Below the pieces are notes generated by a model. It had not been told where the DNA came from. It saw only the letters and a list, made by a program, of their open reading frames with translations, and made no database searches. Positions 35,273 through 44,188 of a DNA stretch of 64,000 bases are shown one piece after another. The stretch comes from an uncultured Clostridia bacterium (GTDB lineage Bacteria > Bacillota > Clostridia > TANB77 > CAG-508): positions 5,882 through 69,881 of the forward strand of contig CAKPLT010000009.1 in NCBI GenBank assembly GCA_934167755.1. Direction: 5' to 3'. Within the stretch, counting starts at the first letter, position 1. The number at the start of each line of letters is the position of its first letter. The position numbers were made by a program, and so were the translations under genes.

Positions 35273-35413
35273 AATAATATTATTGTAAAAAGTAGAAAAA
35301 ACTTGAAAAAAATTATCTAATAAATTATAATAATTGTAGAAGAACTTTAAAAATAAAACTTATAAATTAATGAAATATTTTCAAATATAATTTGAAAAAG
35401 AAAAGAGGAAAAT

Positions 35414-36349
35414 ATGAATAAATTAAGAAGATTTTTTTATCAAAACAAATATCAAATTTTAGGAGTTTTAGGAATTATCATTTTAATAATAGTAATAATT
35501 CAATTAATGAACTTTTGGGCTAGAAAAAGTAATACTGAGGATGTAATTAAAAATAATACAAAAATAATTAATGGAAGTAACAATGAAAACAATAAAGGAT
35601 TAATTTCAGATAAGTCTGCCGTAACAGGAAATGAAATATCACAAACACAACTAGAAAATGCAACAACTACAATTAGTAGTTTTTTTGAATATTGTAATAA
35701 TCAAAAACTAGATAAAGCATATGAGTTACTTACAGATGAATGTAAAAAGCAAATGTATAATAGTTTAGATGTCTTTAAACAATCATATTACAAAAATGTT
35801 TTCAACGGAGAAAAAATGAATTATACTATTGAAAACTGGGTAAAAGATACATATAGAGTAAACATAACAGGAGACTTATTGGCAACAGGTAAAGATGATG
35901 GATATTCAAAATTGGACTATATAACTGTTAAAAGAAGTGATGATGAATACAAATTAAATATTAATAATTACATCGGATATACTGAGATAAATAAAAAAAC
36001 AACAGAAGATAATATTAGTATAAATGTAATAAGCAAAAATACATATAAAGACTATGAAGAATATACAATAAGTGCAACAAACAATACTGAGAATATTGTA
36101 CAATTAGATAACATAAGTAATACAGATACATTATACTTAGAAGATAGTAAAGGAGTAAAATATCCTTATTATAATCATGAGTTAACTGTACCTATGGTAA
36201 CTATACCATCAGGACAAACTAAAGAAGTAGCAATTAAATTTTATAGTTCATATGTGTCAACAAAAAAGATTGAGAGAATAGTATTTTCAAGTGTAATACT
36301 AAAAAATGGACAGTTAAGTGAAACAACAAAAATATATGCTAACATTTAA
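35414..36349 (+). CDS. Membrane-anchored extracytoplasmic protein, unknown
   Basis: The 311 residues have a basic start, one transmembrane helix (about 15-34) and an outer part. Its first piece (TTISSFFEYCNNQKLDKAYELLTDECKKQMY) looks like the NTF2-like helical start of exported proteins. The second half is beta-rich (TISATNNTENIVQLDNISN, VTIPSGQTKEVAIKFYSS), as in Ig-like domains. It has its own promoter region and terminator. No function can be given. Confidence 0.75.
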   Translation: MNKLRRFFYQNKYQILGVLGIIILIIVIIQLMNFWARKSNTEDVIKNNTKIINGSNNENNKGLISDKSAVTGNEISQTQLENATTTISSFFEYCNNQKLDKAYELLTDECKKQMYNSLDVFKQSYYKNVFNGEKMNYTIENWVKDTYRVNITGDLLATGKDDGYSKLDYITVKRSDDEYKLNINNYIGYTEINKKTTEDNISINVISKNTYKDYEEYTISATNNTENIVQLDNISNTDTLYLEDSKGVKYPYYNHELTVPMVTIPSGQTKEVAIKFYSSYVSTKKIERIVFSSVILKNGQLSETTKIYANI

Positions 36350-36368
36350 AAAGTAGAAGATAAATAGA

Positions 36369-36410
36369 AAGACTAAATTATGAAAATCCATAATTTGGTC
36401 TTTTAAATTT
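36369..36410 (+). terminator. Terminator after the anchored protein
   Basis: GACTAAATTATG and CATAATTTGGTC arms are followed by TTTT. Confidence 0.88.
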
Positions 36411-36494
36411 TTTAAATAAGTGTTGCCATAAAGAAAAAAAATTGTTATAATAAACAAGATATCAAAAGACAGAAATGAAAGGTAGAAAATAAGA

Positions 36495-37598
36495 ATGAAA
36501 AAAGATGAAGAAATAGAAGAATTACCAAAGGCATTAAGAGGAGAGGCAAATGATGAAAAAGGAAAAAAACAAAAGAAAAAAAGAAATTTGAAAAAAATAT
36601 GGTTAACATTAATAATATTGGCGATAATAGGGACATCATCAGGAGGATTTTTGCTATATGGACCATATTCAGGATTTAGAAATTGGCTAATAACAACAGC
36701 AATGACAACAATGACACATCAATATTTAGCAACATGGTTTTATGATGACCAAACAATACAAGAAGTATTAGCAAAAAATAAAGTAGAAGAGACAGATGAA
36801 ATAACAAATACAAACACAATAATAGTAAATAAAACATCAAGTAAAAAAGAATATGCAAATGAATATGAAAAAGCTATATTAGAAAAAGATTCTAATAATG
36901 AAGATTATAAAATAATTGAAATTGAAGGAAAAGGTTATAGTGGATATTTAGCAGCAATATATGATCCATCAAGAATAAAAACAGTATATACGAAAAAATT
37001 AGGAACAAGTGGACAATATTTAACACAAATGGCAAAGGACAATGATGCATTAATTGCTATAAATGGAGGAGGATTTGAAGATCCAAATTTTAATAGCAAT
37101 GGAGCTGATCCTTTAGGAATAACATTTTCAGGTGGAAAATTAATAACTTCAAAAACCTGGAAAGGCTCAGGAGGATTAATTGGATTTACGCAAGATGACA
37201 AACTTGTATTAGGAAAAATGACTGTAAAACAAGCGCAAGATATGAAAGTAAGAGATGGAGTAACATTTGGACCATTTTTAATTGTTAATGGAAAACCATC
37301 TAAAGTATTAGGAAATGGTGGATGGGGAACAGCTCCTCGTACAGCCATTGGTCAAAGACAAGATGGAATAGTGTTATTTTTAGTAATCGATGGAAGGACA
37401 GTAACAAAACCAGGTGCAGATATGAACGATTTAATAGAAATAATGCAAAAATATGGAGCATATAATGCAGCAAATTTAGATGGTGGAACATCAAGTGCAA
37501 TGGTAGTTGACGGAAAAATAATTAATGATCCAGTAGATAGCTCAGGAGCTCATAGAACAAGATTTATTTCTACAGGATTTATTCTAACTAAAAAGTAA
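36495..37598 (+). CDS. Phosphodiester glycosidase family protein (NAGPA domain), membrane-anchored
   Basis: A basic N-terminus and one transmembrane helix (about residues 38-58) precede an extracytoplasmic domain with INGGGFEDPNF, DGVTFGPFLIVNG, APRTAIGQRQDG and AANLDGGTSSAMVVDG. These motifs mark the family named for the human enzyme that uncovers mannose 6-phosphate. The bacterial members probably cleave phosphodiester-linked sugars of surface polymers. Length is 367 residues, with AAAGGTAG before the ATG. It is followed by cmk. Confidence 0.9.
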   Translation: MKKDEEIEELPKALRGEANDEKGKKQKKKRNLKKIWLTLIILAIIGTSSGGFLLYGPYSGFRNWLITTAMTTMTHQYLATWFYDDQTIQEVLAKNKVEETDEITNTNTIIVNKTSSKKEYANEYEKAILEKDSNNEDYKIIEIEGKGYSGYLAAIYDPSRIKTVYTKKLGTSGQYLTQMAKDNDALIAINGGGFEDPNFNSNGADPLGITFSGGKLITSKTWKGSGGLIGFTQDDKLVLGKMTVKQAQDMKVRDGVTFGPFLIVNGKPSKVLGNGGWGTAPRTAIGQRQDGIVLFLVIDGRTVTKPGADMNDLIEIMQKYGAYNAANLDGGTSSAMVVDGKIINDPVDSSGAHRTRFISTGFILTKK

Positions 37599-37628
37599 AA
37601 ACTTTATATAATTATGAAAGGTGATATT

Positions 37629-38303
37629 ATGGGATTTATAGTAGCTGTTGATGGAACAGCAGGAAGTGGAAAAGGAACAATAACCAAAATAATTGCAGAA
37701 AAACTAAATTTAGTAAGTATAGATACAGGGGCAATGTATAGATGTGTCGCACTAGAATGTATAAATCAAAATATCGAGTATACAGAAATAGAAAAAATCA
37801 AAAAAGTTCTAGAAGACATAGATATAGAATTAAAAAAAGAAAATGGAAATCAATTAGTATTTTTAAATGGAAAAGATGTGACTAGAGATATTAGAACACC
37901 AGAGGTTGATAGTCAAGTAGCAAAATTTGCGGCAATCAAAGAAGTTAGAGAAAAAATAACACCTATGCAAAGAAAAATGGGAGAAAACAATGATATAATA
38001 ATGGAAGGTAGAGATATTGGAACAGTTGTATTTCCAAATGCAGATGTAAAGGTATTTTTGGATTGCTCTGTTGAAGAAAGAGCGATGAGAAGATATAAGC
38101 AAAACTTGGAAAAAGGTATAAAATCAACCTATGAAGAAGTTTTGAAAAGCATAAAAGAAAGAAATAAATTAGAAACAGAAAGAGAAATTGCACCATTAGT
38201 AAAGGCACCAGATGCTGTATATATTGATTCAACTGGAATGACAATTGAAGAAGAAGTAGATGCGGTTATTAAGGTAATAAATGAAAAAAGAGGAATGGAA
38301 TAA
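37629..38303 (+). CDS. cmk: Cytidylate kinase
   Basis: Cmk phosphorylates CMP and dCMP. The 224 residues show VDGTAGSGKGTITKIIA (Walker A), DTGAMYRCVA, the NMP-binding VTRDIRTPEVDSQVAKFA insert and GRDIGTVVFPNADVK. The start at 37629 follows AAAGGTGAT; an upstream in-frame ATG overlaps that site. It is two bases before the HD hydrolase gene. Confidence 0.96.
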   Translation: MGFIVAVDGTAGSGKGTITKIIAEKLNLVSIDTGAMYRCVALECINQNIEYTEIEKIKKVLEDIDIELKKENGNQLVFLNGKDVTRDIRTPEVDSQVAKFAAIKEVREKITPMQRKMGENNDIIMEGRDIGTVVFPNADVKVFLDCSVEERAMRRYKQNLEKGIKSTYEEVLKSIKERNKLETEREIAPLVKAPDAVYIDSTGMTIEEEVDAVIKVINEKRGME

Positions 38304-38305
38304 TA

Positions 38306-38860
38306 ATGAAAGAAGAATTTTTAAAAATATTAAGAACAGTAAAAAGAGAAGGAATAGAAGATTTTATAAAATTTTTAGAGAGTACAGACTTTTTTACAGC
38401 ACCTGCAAGCACAAGGTTTCATGGTGATTATGCTGGGGGACTTGTAGAACATAGTATGAAAGTATATGAAATTTTAGTTGAAAAAGTAAAAAATTCATCT
38501 AAAAAAATAGAAGTATCAGATGATACTTTGAAAATAGTAGCATTATTACATGATGTATGTAAAGCAAATTTTTATAAAGTGGATTATAGAAATGCAAAAA
38601 ATGCATTAGGTGTATGGGAAAAAGTTCCATATTATACTGTAGATGATACTATTCCATATGGACATGGAGAGAAATCAGTTATGATGATTACAGAATATAT
38701 GAAGTTAACAAGTGAAGAAAAATATGCTATTCGTTGGCACATGGGATTTACAGAACCAAAAGAACAATATGGAACAATAGGAATTGCGTATACAAAATAT
38801 CCATTAGCACTTCTTATATTTGAAGCAGATTTAGAAGCTACATATTTTTTTGATACATAA
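38306..38860 (+). CDS. HD-domain hydrolase
   Basis: The 184 residues carry an HD metal site: GGLVEHSMKVYE, LLHDVCKANFY, HGEKSVMM, IRWHMGF and FEADLEATY. The pattern is like the C-terminal HD domain of YhaM-type 3'-5' exoribonucleases, but without the OB-fold part. A nucleotide or RNA phosphodiester substrate is likely. It is directly coupled to cmk. Confidence 0.85.
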   Translation: MKEEFLKILRTVKREGIEDFIKFLESTDFFTAPASTRFHGDYAGGLVEHSMKVYEILVEKVKNSSKKIEVSDDTLKIVALLHDVCKANFYKVDYRNAKNALGVWEKVPYYTVDDTIPYGHGEKSVMMITEYMKLTSEEKYAIRWHMGFTEPKEQYGTIGIAYTKYPLALLIFEADLEATYFFDT

Positions 38861-38865
38861 TATAA

Positions 38866-38897
38866 AAGGATGCCTATATTGAGGCATCCTTTTATAA
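38866..38897 (+). terminator. Terminator after cmk-HD
   Basis: AAAAGGATGCCT and AGGCATCCTTTT arms flank ATATTG; usable in both directions. Confidence 0.93.
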
Positions 38898-38917
38898 GTA
38901 GAATAAACTGCACGATT

Positions 38918-39295
38918 TTACTGCTTTTTAAGAAACTTTAATTTTATTGGTATTGACCATATAAATTCGGGAAATAAAGTTTCTAATAATATTTCATTGC
39001 GATGAGAAGTTATTTTAAATTGTGAAAACGGGATGACATTTTTTCTAGAGTAAACAGGTACCATAAGATAATATTTGGGTAATGGAGAGTTTATTGTGAT
39101 GCATAATTCATTCACAAAATTACATTGGCCTGAAAAATCAAAGAGCATTTGATACCGATAACTACCGTACGGCATATCACAATTCATAATAAGTGTTCTT
39201 TCTTTCCAGTACAAAGAGTGCCAATTCTGACAATAGTGACAGTATGCAAGTACTATATCTGCTTTCTTTAAATCCGAAAATTTTATTTTTTTCAT
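38918..39295 (-). CDS. Unknown 125-residue protein with CxxC motif
   Basis: It starts with AGGGAGG upstream and encodes MKKIKFSDLKKADIVLAYCHYCQNWHSLYW. The YCHYC pair near residue 20 could bind metal. No membrane segment is present. The base composition is noticeably less AT-rich and the codons less A-ending than in neighbours, and the gene stands alone between cmk and ylxM operons, so horizontal gain is plausible. No family is recognised. Confidence 0.6.
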   Translation of the reverse strand: MKKIKFSDLKKADIVLAYCHYCQNWHSLYWKERTLIMNCDMPYGSYRYQMLFDFSGQCNFVNELCITINSPLPKYYLMVPVYSRKNVIPFSQFKITSHRNEILLETLFPEFIWSIPIKLKFLKKQ

Positions 39296-39471
39296 TATGC
39301 AACCTCCCTATGTTGTTTTTACTATTGTATAAGTTTATTCTACTTTCTGTAGAGTATATCTACTTTTATTGAAGTAACTTACTCCAGATTCAAATATAGA
39401 TACTGTATATAAGTATATCATGATAAACATAAAAAGACAACATTTTTTTTGAATGAATTTGCTCAAAATAC

Positions 39472-39500
39472 TTGACAAATGGATAAAAATGGTGTAAAGT
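39472..39500 (+). promoter_or_regulatory. Promoter of the ylxM-ffh operon
   Basis: TTGACA and TAAAGT are 17 bases apart, about 35 bases before the ylxM start. Confidence 0.75.
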
Positions 39501-39535
39501 ATATTAGCATTACACTTAAGAAAGAGGGTAGTAGT

Positions 39536-39883
39536 ATGGAAAAGAAAGTAGAAATAAGTATGTTATGGCAGATATATGGAAAGCTATTAACAGAAAAGCA
39601 ATATGAATACATTGATTACTACTACAATAATGACTTATCTTTATCAGAAATTGCAGAAAATGACAGCATAACAAGGCAAGCTGTAAGAGATATCATCAAA
39701 AAGGGGGAAAGAAAACTTTTCGAATACGAAGAAAAGCTATTGTTTATGAAAAAGACAATTAATCAAGAACAAAAAATACAACAAGTTTTATGGAATTTAA
39801 CAAAAATACAAAAGGATTCATCAGATAAACAAATAAGTAGTATTTTAGAAGAAATCAAAAAAGAATTAAATTGTTTAGTATAA
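39536..39883 (+). CDS. ylxM: YlxM family SRP-associated protein
   Basis: YlxM is a small helix-turn-helix protein encoded before ffh that modulates SRP activity. The 115 residues include LLTEKQYEYIDYYYNNDLSLSEIAEN and SITRQAVRDIIKKGERKLFEYE, the family hallmark. The start at 39536 lies after GAGGGT; the longer frame begins inside the promoter. ffh follows after 20 bases. Confidence 0.93.
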   Translation: MEKKVEISMLWQIYGKLLTEKQYEYIDYYYNNDLSLSEIAENDSITRQAVRDIIKKGERKLFEYEEKLLFMKKTINQEQKIQQVLWNLTKIQKDSSDKQISSILEEIKKELNCLV

Positions 39884-39903
39884 ACAAAAGATAGGAGGAA
39901 AGT

Positions 39904-41256
39904 ATGGCATTTGAAGGACTATCATCAAGATTACAAGAAATAACAAGAAAAATTAGAGGAAAAGCAAGAATAACAGAATCAGACTTAAAAGAAATGCTAA
40001 GAGAAGTTAAACTTGCCCTATTAGAAGCTGATGTAAACTATAAAATAGTAAAAGAATTTATTAGCAGTATACAAGAGAAAGCATTAGGTCAAGATGTAAT
40101 GAAATCATTAACACCAGGGCAACAAGTAATTAAAATTGTAAAAGACGAAATGGTAGAATTATTAGGAGGAACAGAAAGCAAAATCAATTTTACTCCAAAT
40201 CCACCAACAATAATAATGCTAGTAGGTCTTCAAGGTTCAGGAAAAACAACAACAGCTGGAAAACTTGCTAATCTTTTAAGAAAACAAGGAAAAAAACCAT
40301 TACTAGTAGCATGTGATATATATAGACCAGCAGCAATTAAACAATTACAAGTTGTTGGTAAACAATTAAATATACCAGTATATGCTAATGAAACATCAAA
40401 AGATGTTGTACATATTGCAAAACAAGCAATAAGTGTAGCAATATCAAAATTAAATGATGTAGTAATATTAGACACAGCAGGTAGATTACACATTGATGAT
40501 GAATTAATGCAAGAACTAAAAAATGTAAAAACAAGTGTAAAACCACATGAAATCTTGTTAGTAGTAGATTCTATGACAGGTCAGGATGCAGTAAATGTAG
40601 CACAAAGTTTTAATGAAGCAGTTGGAATAGATGGAGTTGTATTAACAAAATTAGATGGAGACACTCGTGGTGGTGCAGCACTTTCAGTAAAAAAAGTAAC
40701 AGGTAAGCCAATAAAATTTGCAGCAACAGGTGAAAAATTAAGTGATATTGAAGTATTCAATCCAGAAAGAATGACATCAAGAATACTTGGAATGGGTGAT
40801 GTGCTATCAATAATTGAAAAAGCAGAAGAAACAATAACTGCAGAAGAAGCAGAAAAACTAGAAAAACAACTTAGAAAAGACGAACTAGATTTAGACGATT
40901 ATTTAGCACAAATTAGACAAGTAAAGAAAATGGGTTCATTTTCATCAATATTAAAAATGCTACCAGGTGCAAACAAAATAAAAGATTTAAATATTGATGA
41001 CAAAGAATTTGATAAAGTTGAAGCAATTATTTGTTCAATGACAGTTGCAGAAAAAAGAAATACTAAATTGCTAAATGGAAGTAGAAGACTACGAATTGCA
41101 AAAGGTAGTGGAACAACAGTGCAAGATGTCAACAAATTCATGAAATCATTTGAAATGACGCAAAAAATGATGAAACAATTAAAATCAAACAAAGGTGGAA
41201 TGAGAAAAATGATGAAAAACATGAATATGGATGATTTAAAAAATCTTAAAATATAG
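39904..41256 (+). CDS. ffh: Signal recognition particle protein Ffh
   Basis: Ffh is the SRP54 GTPase that targets nascent membrane proteins. The 450 residues show the N domain, the G domain with GLQGSGKTTTAGKLA, DTAGRLHIDDELM and TKLDGDTRGGAALS, and the methionine-rich M domain (MTQKMMKQLKSNKGGMRKMM) that binds RNA and signals. RBS ATAGGAGG precedes the ATG. It is followed by rpsP in the standard Firmicutes order. Confidence 0.98.
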   Translation: MAFEGLSSRLQEITRKIRGKARITESDLKEMLREVKLALLEADVNYKIVKEFISSIQEKALGQDVMKSLTPGQQVIKIVKDEMVELLGGTESKINFTPNPPTIIMLVGLQGSGKTTTAGKLANLLRKQGKKPLLVACDIYRPAAIKQLQVVGKQLNIPVYANETSKDVVHIAKQAISVAISKLNDVVILDTAGRLHIDDELMQELKNVKTSVKPHEILLVVDSMTGQDAVNVAQSFNEAVGIDGVVLTKLDGDTRGGAALSVKKVTGKPIKFAATGEKLSDIEVFNPERMTSRILGMGDVLSIIEKAEETITAEEAEKLEKQLRKDELDLDDYLAQIRQVKKMGSFSSILKMLPGANKIKDLNIDDKEFDKVEAIICSMTVAEKRNTKLLNGSRRLRIAKGSGTTVQDVNKFMKSFEMTQKMMKQLKSNKGGMRKMMKNMNMDDLKNLKI

Positions 41257-41302
41257 TTATTAAATTTTTAAACTTATATAGAATTTTTGGGAGGTGAATT
41301 AA

Positions 41303-41533
41303 ATGGTAAAAATAAGATTACAAAGAGAAGGAAAGAAAAAAGCTCCTTTCTATCATATAGTAGTAGCTGATTCAAGATCTCCAAGAGATGGTAAAATAAT
41401 TGAACAAATTGGTACATATGATCCAATGACAAAACCATCTACAATAGTTTTAAACAAAGAAAAACTAGAACAATGGATAAAAAATGGTGCACAACCAACT
41501 GATACTGTTAAAGCATTAATTAAAAACGCTTAA
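41303..41533 (+). CDS. rpsP: 30S ribosomal protein S16
   Basis: The 76 residues start [20 protein letters not shown], with [20 protein letters not shown], as in S16. RBS GGGAGGTG precedes the ATG. It belongs to the ffh-rpsP-khpA-rimM-trmD operon. Confidence 0.98.
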   Translation: MVKIRLQREGKKKAPFYHIVVADSRSPRDGKIIEQIGTYDPMTKPSTIVLNKEKLEQWIKNGAQPTDTVKALIKNA

Positions 41534-41547
41534 GGAGGGAAATATCC

Positions 41548-41778
41548 ATGAAAGAAGTTCTAGAAACAATAATTAAAAATTTAGTAGACAACCAAGAGGC
41601 TGTTGAAGTAAAAGAAGTTGAAGGTGAAAAAAACATAATCTTCGAAGTTAAAGTTGCTGATGGAGATATGGGAAAAGTAATCGGTAGACAAGGAAAAATT
41701 GCACAATCTATAAGAACAGTAATGAAAGCTGTAGCAAACAGAAAAGATAAAAAAGTTACAGTTGAATTTATTGGATAG
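41548..41778 (+). CDS. khpA: KH-domain RNA-binding protein KhpA
   Basis: The 76-residue KH domain has the GKVIGRQGKIAQSIRTVMKA loop that contacts RNA. KhpA usually pairs with KhpB to regulate cell size and sRNA-type interactions. AAGGAGGG precedes the ATG. Position between rpsP and rimM is standard. Confidence 0.95.
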   Translation: MKEVLETIIKNLVDNQEAVEVKEVEGEKNIIFEVKVADGDMGKVIGRQGKIAQSIRTVMKAVANRKDKKVTVEFIG

Positions 41779-41820
41779 ATTTAATTGCAAAAGTTATACC
41801 ATGAAAGGAATGGTACAAAC

Positions 41821-42324
41821 ATGCAAAAAAGATTAGAAATAGGTCAAATTGTAAATACATTTGGAATAAAAGGTGAAGTTAAAGTTGTACCTTTTACAGA
41901 TGATATAAATAGATTTGATGATTTAGAAAAAGTATATGTCAAAACCAAAAAAGAATCTAAACTATATAAAGTAGAAAATGCTAGATATCATAAAAATATG
42001 GTATTACTAAAATTTGAAGGGATAAACAATCCAGAAGATGCAGAATTACTAAAAAATTCGTTTCTTGAAGTTGATAGAGAAGATGCAATTCCTCTTGAAG
42101 AAGGAACATATTTTATAGTAGATTTGATTGGATTAGATGTTTATACTGATGATGGAAAACTACTTGGAAAAGTTGAAGATATTTATAACACTGGTGCAAA
42201 TGACATATATGTAGTAAAAGATGAATTAGGAAAACAAATTTTATTACCAGGAATTGATGATGTAATAAAAGAAGTCAAACTTGAAGATAGAATTATAGTT
42301 CATCTTATACCAGGTTTAATATAA
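41821..42324 (+). CDS. rimM: Ribosome maturation factor RimM
   Basis: RimM helps assemble the 30S head with S19. The 167 residues contain IGQIVNTFGIKGEVKVVPFTDD and the PRC-barrel half (GLDVYTDDGKLLGKVEDIYNTGANDIYVV). The start at 41821 follows GAAAGGA; an in-frame ATG 36 bases upstream has no site. Confidence 0.96.
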   Translation: MQKRLEIGQIVNTFGIKGEVKVVPFTDDINRFDDLEKVYVKTKKESKLYKVENARYHKNMVLLKFEGINNPEDAELLKNSFLEVDREDAIPLEEGTYFIVDLIGLDVYTDDGKLLGKVEDIYNTGANDIYVVKDELGKQILLPGIDDVIKEVKLEDRIIVHLIPGLI

Positions 42325-42337
42325 TTTGGAGGAAGTT

Positions 42338-43072
42338 ATGAAATTTGATGTATTAACTCTTTTCCCAGAAATGTTTGAGCCAATCAAGCAAAGCATAATA
42401 GGAAAAGCAGAGGAAAAAAAGCTAATAGATATTAATTTAATAAATATTAGAGATTTTTCTAAAAATAAACACAAAAAAGTAGATGACACTCCATATGGTG
42501 GTGGAGCTGGCATGGTAATGCAAGCAGATGTAGTATATGATGCATATAAATCAATAAAAGATGAAAATGCAAAAGTAATATATCTAACACCACAAGGAAA
42601 AGTATTAAATCAAAAAAAAGTAGAAGAATTAAGCAAACAAGAACATCTTATTTTACTTTGTGGACACTATGAAGGAATCGACCAAAGAGTAATAGATAAA
42701 ATTGTAGATGAGGAAATATCTATAGGAGACTATGTACTAACAGGAGGAGAGCTTCCAGCAATGGTGCTAATAGATTCTGTAAGTAGATATGTTGATGGAG
42801 TTCTAAGTGAAGGTTCAACATCAGAAGAATCATTTTCACAAGGAATTTTAGAATATCCTCAATATACAAGGCCAGAAACTTTTGAAGGAGTAAAGGTTCC
42901 AGAAATATTGCAATCAGGTCATCATGAAAATATCAACAAATGGAGAAGATGTGAAGCTTTAAAAAATACATATTTAAAAAGACCAGATCTTTTGAAAAAT
43001 GTAGAATTGTCTGAAGAAGACAAAACATATTTGGATATAATAAAAAATTCAAATAATAGTAATGACAAATAA
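42338..43072 (+). CDS. trmD: tRNA (guanine37-N1)-methyltransferase TrmD
   Basis: TrmD methylates G37 to keep the reading frame. The 244 residues include FDVLTLFPEMFEPI, DDTPYGGGAGMVMQ and the knotted SAM site (LCGHYEGIDQRV, EISIGDYVLTGGELPAMV). The start at 42338 follows TTGGAGGAAG; four earlier in-frame codons would overlap it. Confidence 0.98.
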   Translation: MKFDVLTLFPEMFEPIKQSIIGKAEEKKLIDINLINIRDFSKNKHKKVDDTPYGGGAGMVMQADVVYDAYKSIKDENAKVIYLTPQGKVLNQKKVEELSKQEHLILLCGHYEGIDQRVIDKIVDEEISIGDYVLTGGELPAMVLIDSVSRYVDGVLSEGSTSEESFSQGILEYPQYTRPETFEGVKVPEILQSGHHENINKWRRCEALKNTYLKRPDLLKNVELSEEDKTYLDIIKNSNNSNDK

Positions 43073-43083
43073 AAATAAAGATA

Positions 43084-43120
43084 CAATGTGCTGAACTACA
43101 ATTCAAGGCACCGCTTGTAT
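43084..43120 (+). promoter_or_regulatory. Possible structured leader of rplS
   Basis: Between trmD and rplS, ACAA, GTGC and TGAA on the left pair in order with TTCA, GCAC and TTGT on the right around CTACAA. This could be an L19 autoregulatory leader. Ribosomal protein leaders of this kind are known in Firmicutes, but I cannot confirm the class. Confidence 0.4.
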
Positions 43121-43142
43121 AAAAAAGAAGGAGGTAAATACG

Positions 43143-43613
43143 ATGGATATCGTAAAATCAATAGAACATGAACAACTAAAAAATGCTATTCCAGATATTA
43201 AAGTTGGAAATACTGTTAAAGTACATGTTAGAATTAAAGAAGGAAACAAAGAAAGAATCCAAGTATTTGAAGGAATTGTAATTAAAAAACAAGGTGGAGG
43301 AGTTAATGAAACATTTACTGTAAGAAAAATATCTTATGGTGTAGGTGTTGAAAAAACATTCTTAATCCATTCACCATTAGTTGAAAAAGTAGAAGTAGTA
43401 AGAGTTGGTAAAGCAAGAAGAGCTAAACTTTACTATTTAAGAGAAAGAACAGGTAAAGCTTCTAAGACTAAAGAAATGGTTGGAGCAAGAATCGAAAATA
43501 AAATGATTACTATTAAAGAAGATTTAGTAGAAGAACCAGCTAAAGTTGAAGAAGTTACTGAAACACCTGCTACAGAAACAGTTGCTGAAAATACAGAAAA
43601 AACAGCTGAATAA
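43143..43613 (+). CDS. rplS: 50S ribosomal protein L19 with acidic C-terminal extension
   Basis: The first 115 or so residues are canonical L19 ([53 protein letters not shown]). The frame continues for about 40 more residues rich in Glu, Val and Thr (for example [17 protein letters not shown]), giving 156 in total. RBS AAGGAGGT precedes it. The tail is probably unstructured. Confidence 0.97.
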   Translation: MDIVKSIEHEQLKNAIPDIKVGNTVKVHVRIKEGNKERIQVFEGIVIKKQGGGVNETFTVRKISYGVGVEKTFLIHSPLVEKVEVVRVGKARRAKLYYLRERTGKASKTKEMVGARIENKMITIKEDLVEEPAKVEEVTETPATETVAENTEKTAE

Positions 43614-43617
43614 TATG

Positions 43618-43653
43618 ATGATACATCTCAGAAATGAGGTGTATTTTTGATAT
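43618..43653 (+). terminator. Terminator after rplS
   Basis: ATACATCTCA and TGAGGTGTAT arms flank GAAA and are followed by TTTTT. Confidence 0.92.
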
Positions 43654-43660
43654 ATAATAT

Positions 43661-43775
43661 AAAAAGTAATAATATCATTTTGCCGTTACACTTCGGACGC
43701 TTCGCTATTTAGAATTTGTTTGTCAAACAAATTCTAAACACCTCGTTTCACTTTAAATTGATATTATTACTTTTT
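43661..43775 (+). repeat. Structured intergenic repeat, family 2, copy 1
   Basis: Perfect 17-base end arms (AAAAAGTAATAATATCA and its complement) enclose a central 15-base-arm hairpin at 43708-43738. The core from ATCATTTT to TGATAT, about 90 bases, is homologous to 60727-60822. Confidence 0.82.
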
Positions 43776-43812
43776 TGTTGTTATAAACATACATCATTAT
43801 ACAGTAATATAT

Positions 43813-43879
43813 GATAATTTATAAAGAGCCTATGTTTAAAGGGGAGGATAATGCATATGATTAAAAAATTTTTTAAGGC
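43813..43879 (+). repeat. Left arm of inverted duplication spanning two gene starts
   Basis: GCCTATGTTTAAAGG, the ribosome binding site region and the first codons (ATGATTAAAAAATTTTTT, AAGGCT) recur inverted at 44472-44536, with a few small insertions. The shared stretch is about 60 bases and covers leader, RBS and N-terminal codons. Confidence 0.85.
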
Positions 43880-44144
43880 TATAATAAAGTGTGTACGGGT
43901 TGTAATATCAGTAATGAATATCTTTTGGTTGCCATTATTAACCAAAGGAATTTTGGCACTATTGAAAATCCAGGTGTCAAAATACGATATGTTGCTGATT
44001 ATATTGTTAACCATGGTTCTTGGAGGTGCCATATCTCTTCAAATTTATGAAGAAGATAGGGTATTAGAGTATCAAGAAGAACATGATTGTTCGTATGAAG
44101 AAGCGTGGAAAGAAGTACATCGCGAACCGTACGATTATTATTAA
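43857..44144 (+). CDS. Small membrane protein, paralogue 1 of a convergent pair
   Basis: Started at 43857 (GGGGAGGA upstream), the 95-residue protein begins MIKKFFKAIIKC, has two hydrophobic segments (about 13-37 and 44-62) and ends in a charged segment EYQEEHDCSYEEAWKEV. The gene facing it encodes a protein with the same start and the same YQE-CS-AW end motif but a different middle. Family and role are not known. Confidence 0.7.
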   Translation: MIKKFFKAIIKCVRVVISVMNIFWLPLLTKGILALLKIQVSKYDMLLIILLTMVLGGAISLQIYEEDRVLEYQEEHDCSYEEAWKEVHREPYDYY

Positions 44145-44147
44145 AAA

Positions 44148-44186
44148 GAATAATACACGATTTTCAGTGAAAATCGTGTAGTATCT
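44148..44186 (+). terminator. Shared bidirectional terminator of the convergent pair
   Basis: ACACGATTTTC and GAAAATCGTGT arms flank AGT, exactly between the two stop codons. Confidence 0.9.
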
Positions 44187-44188
44187 TT

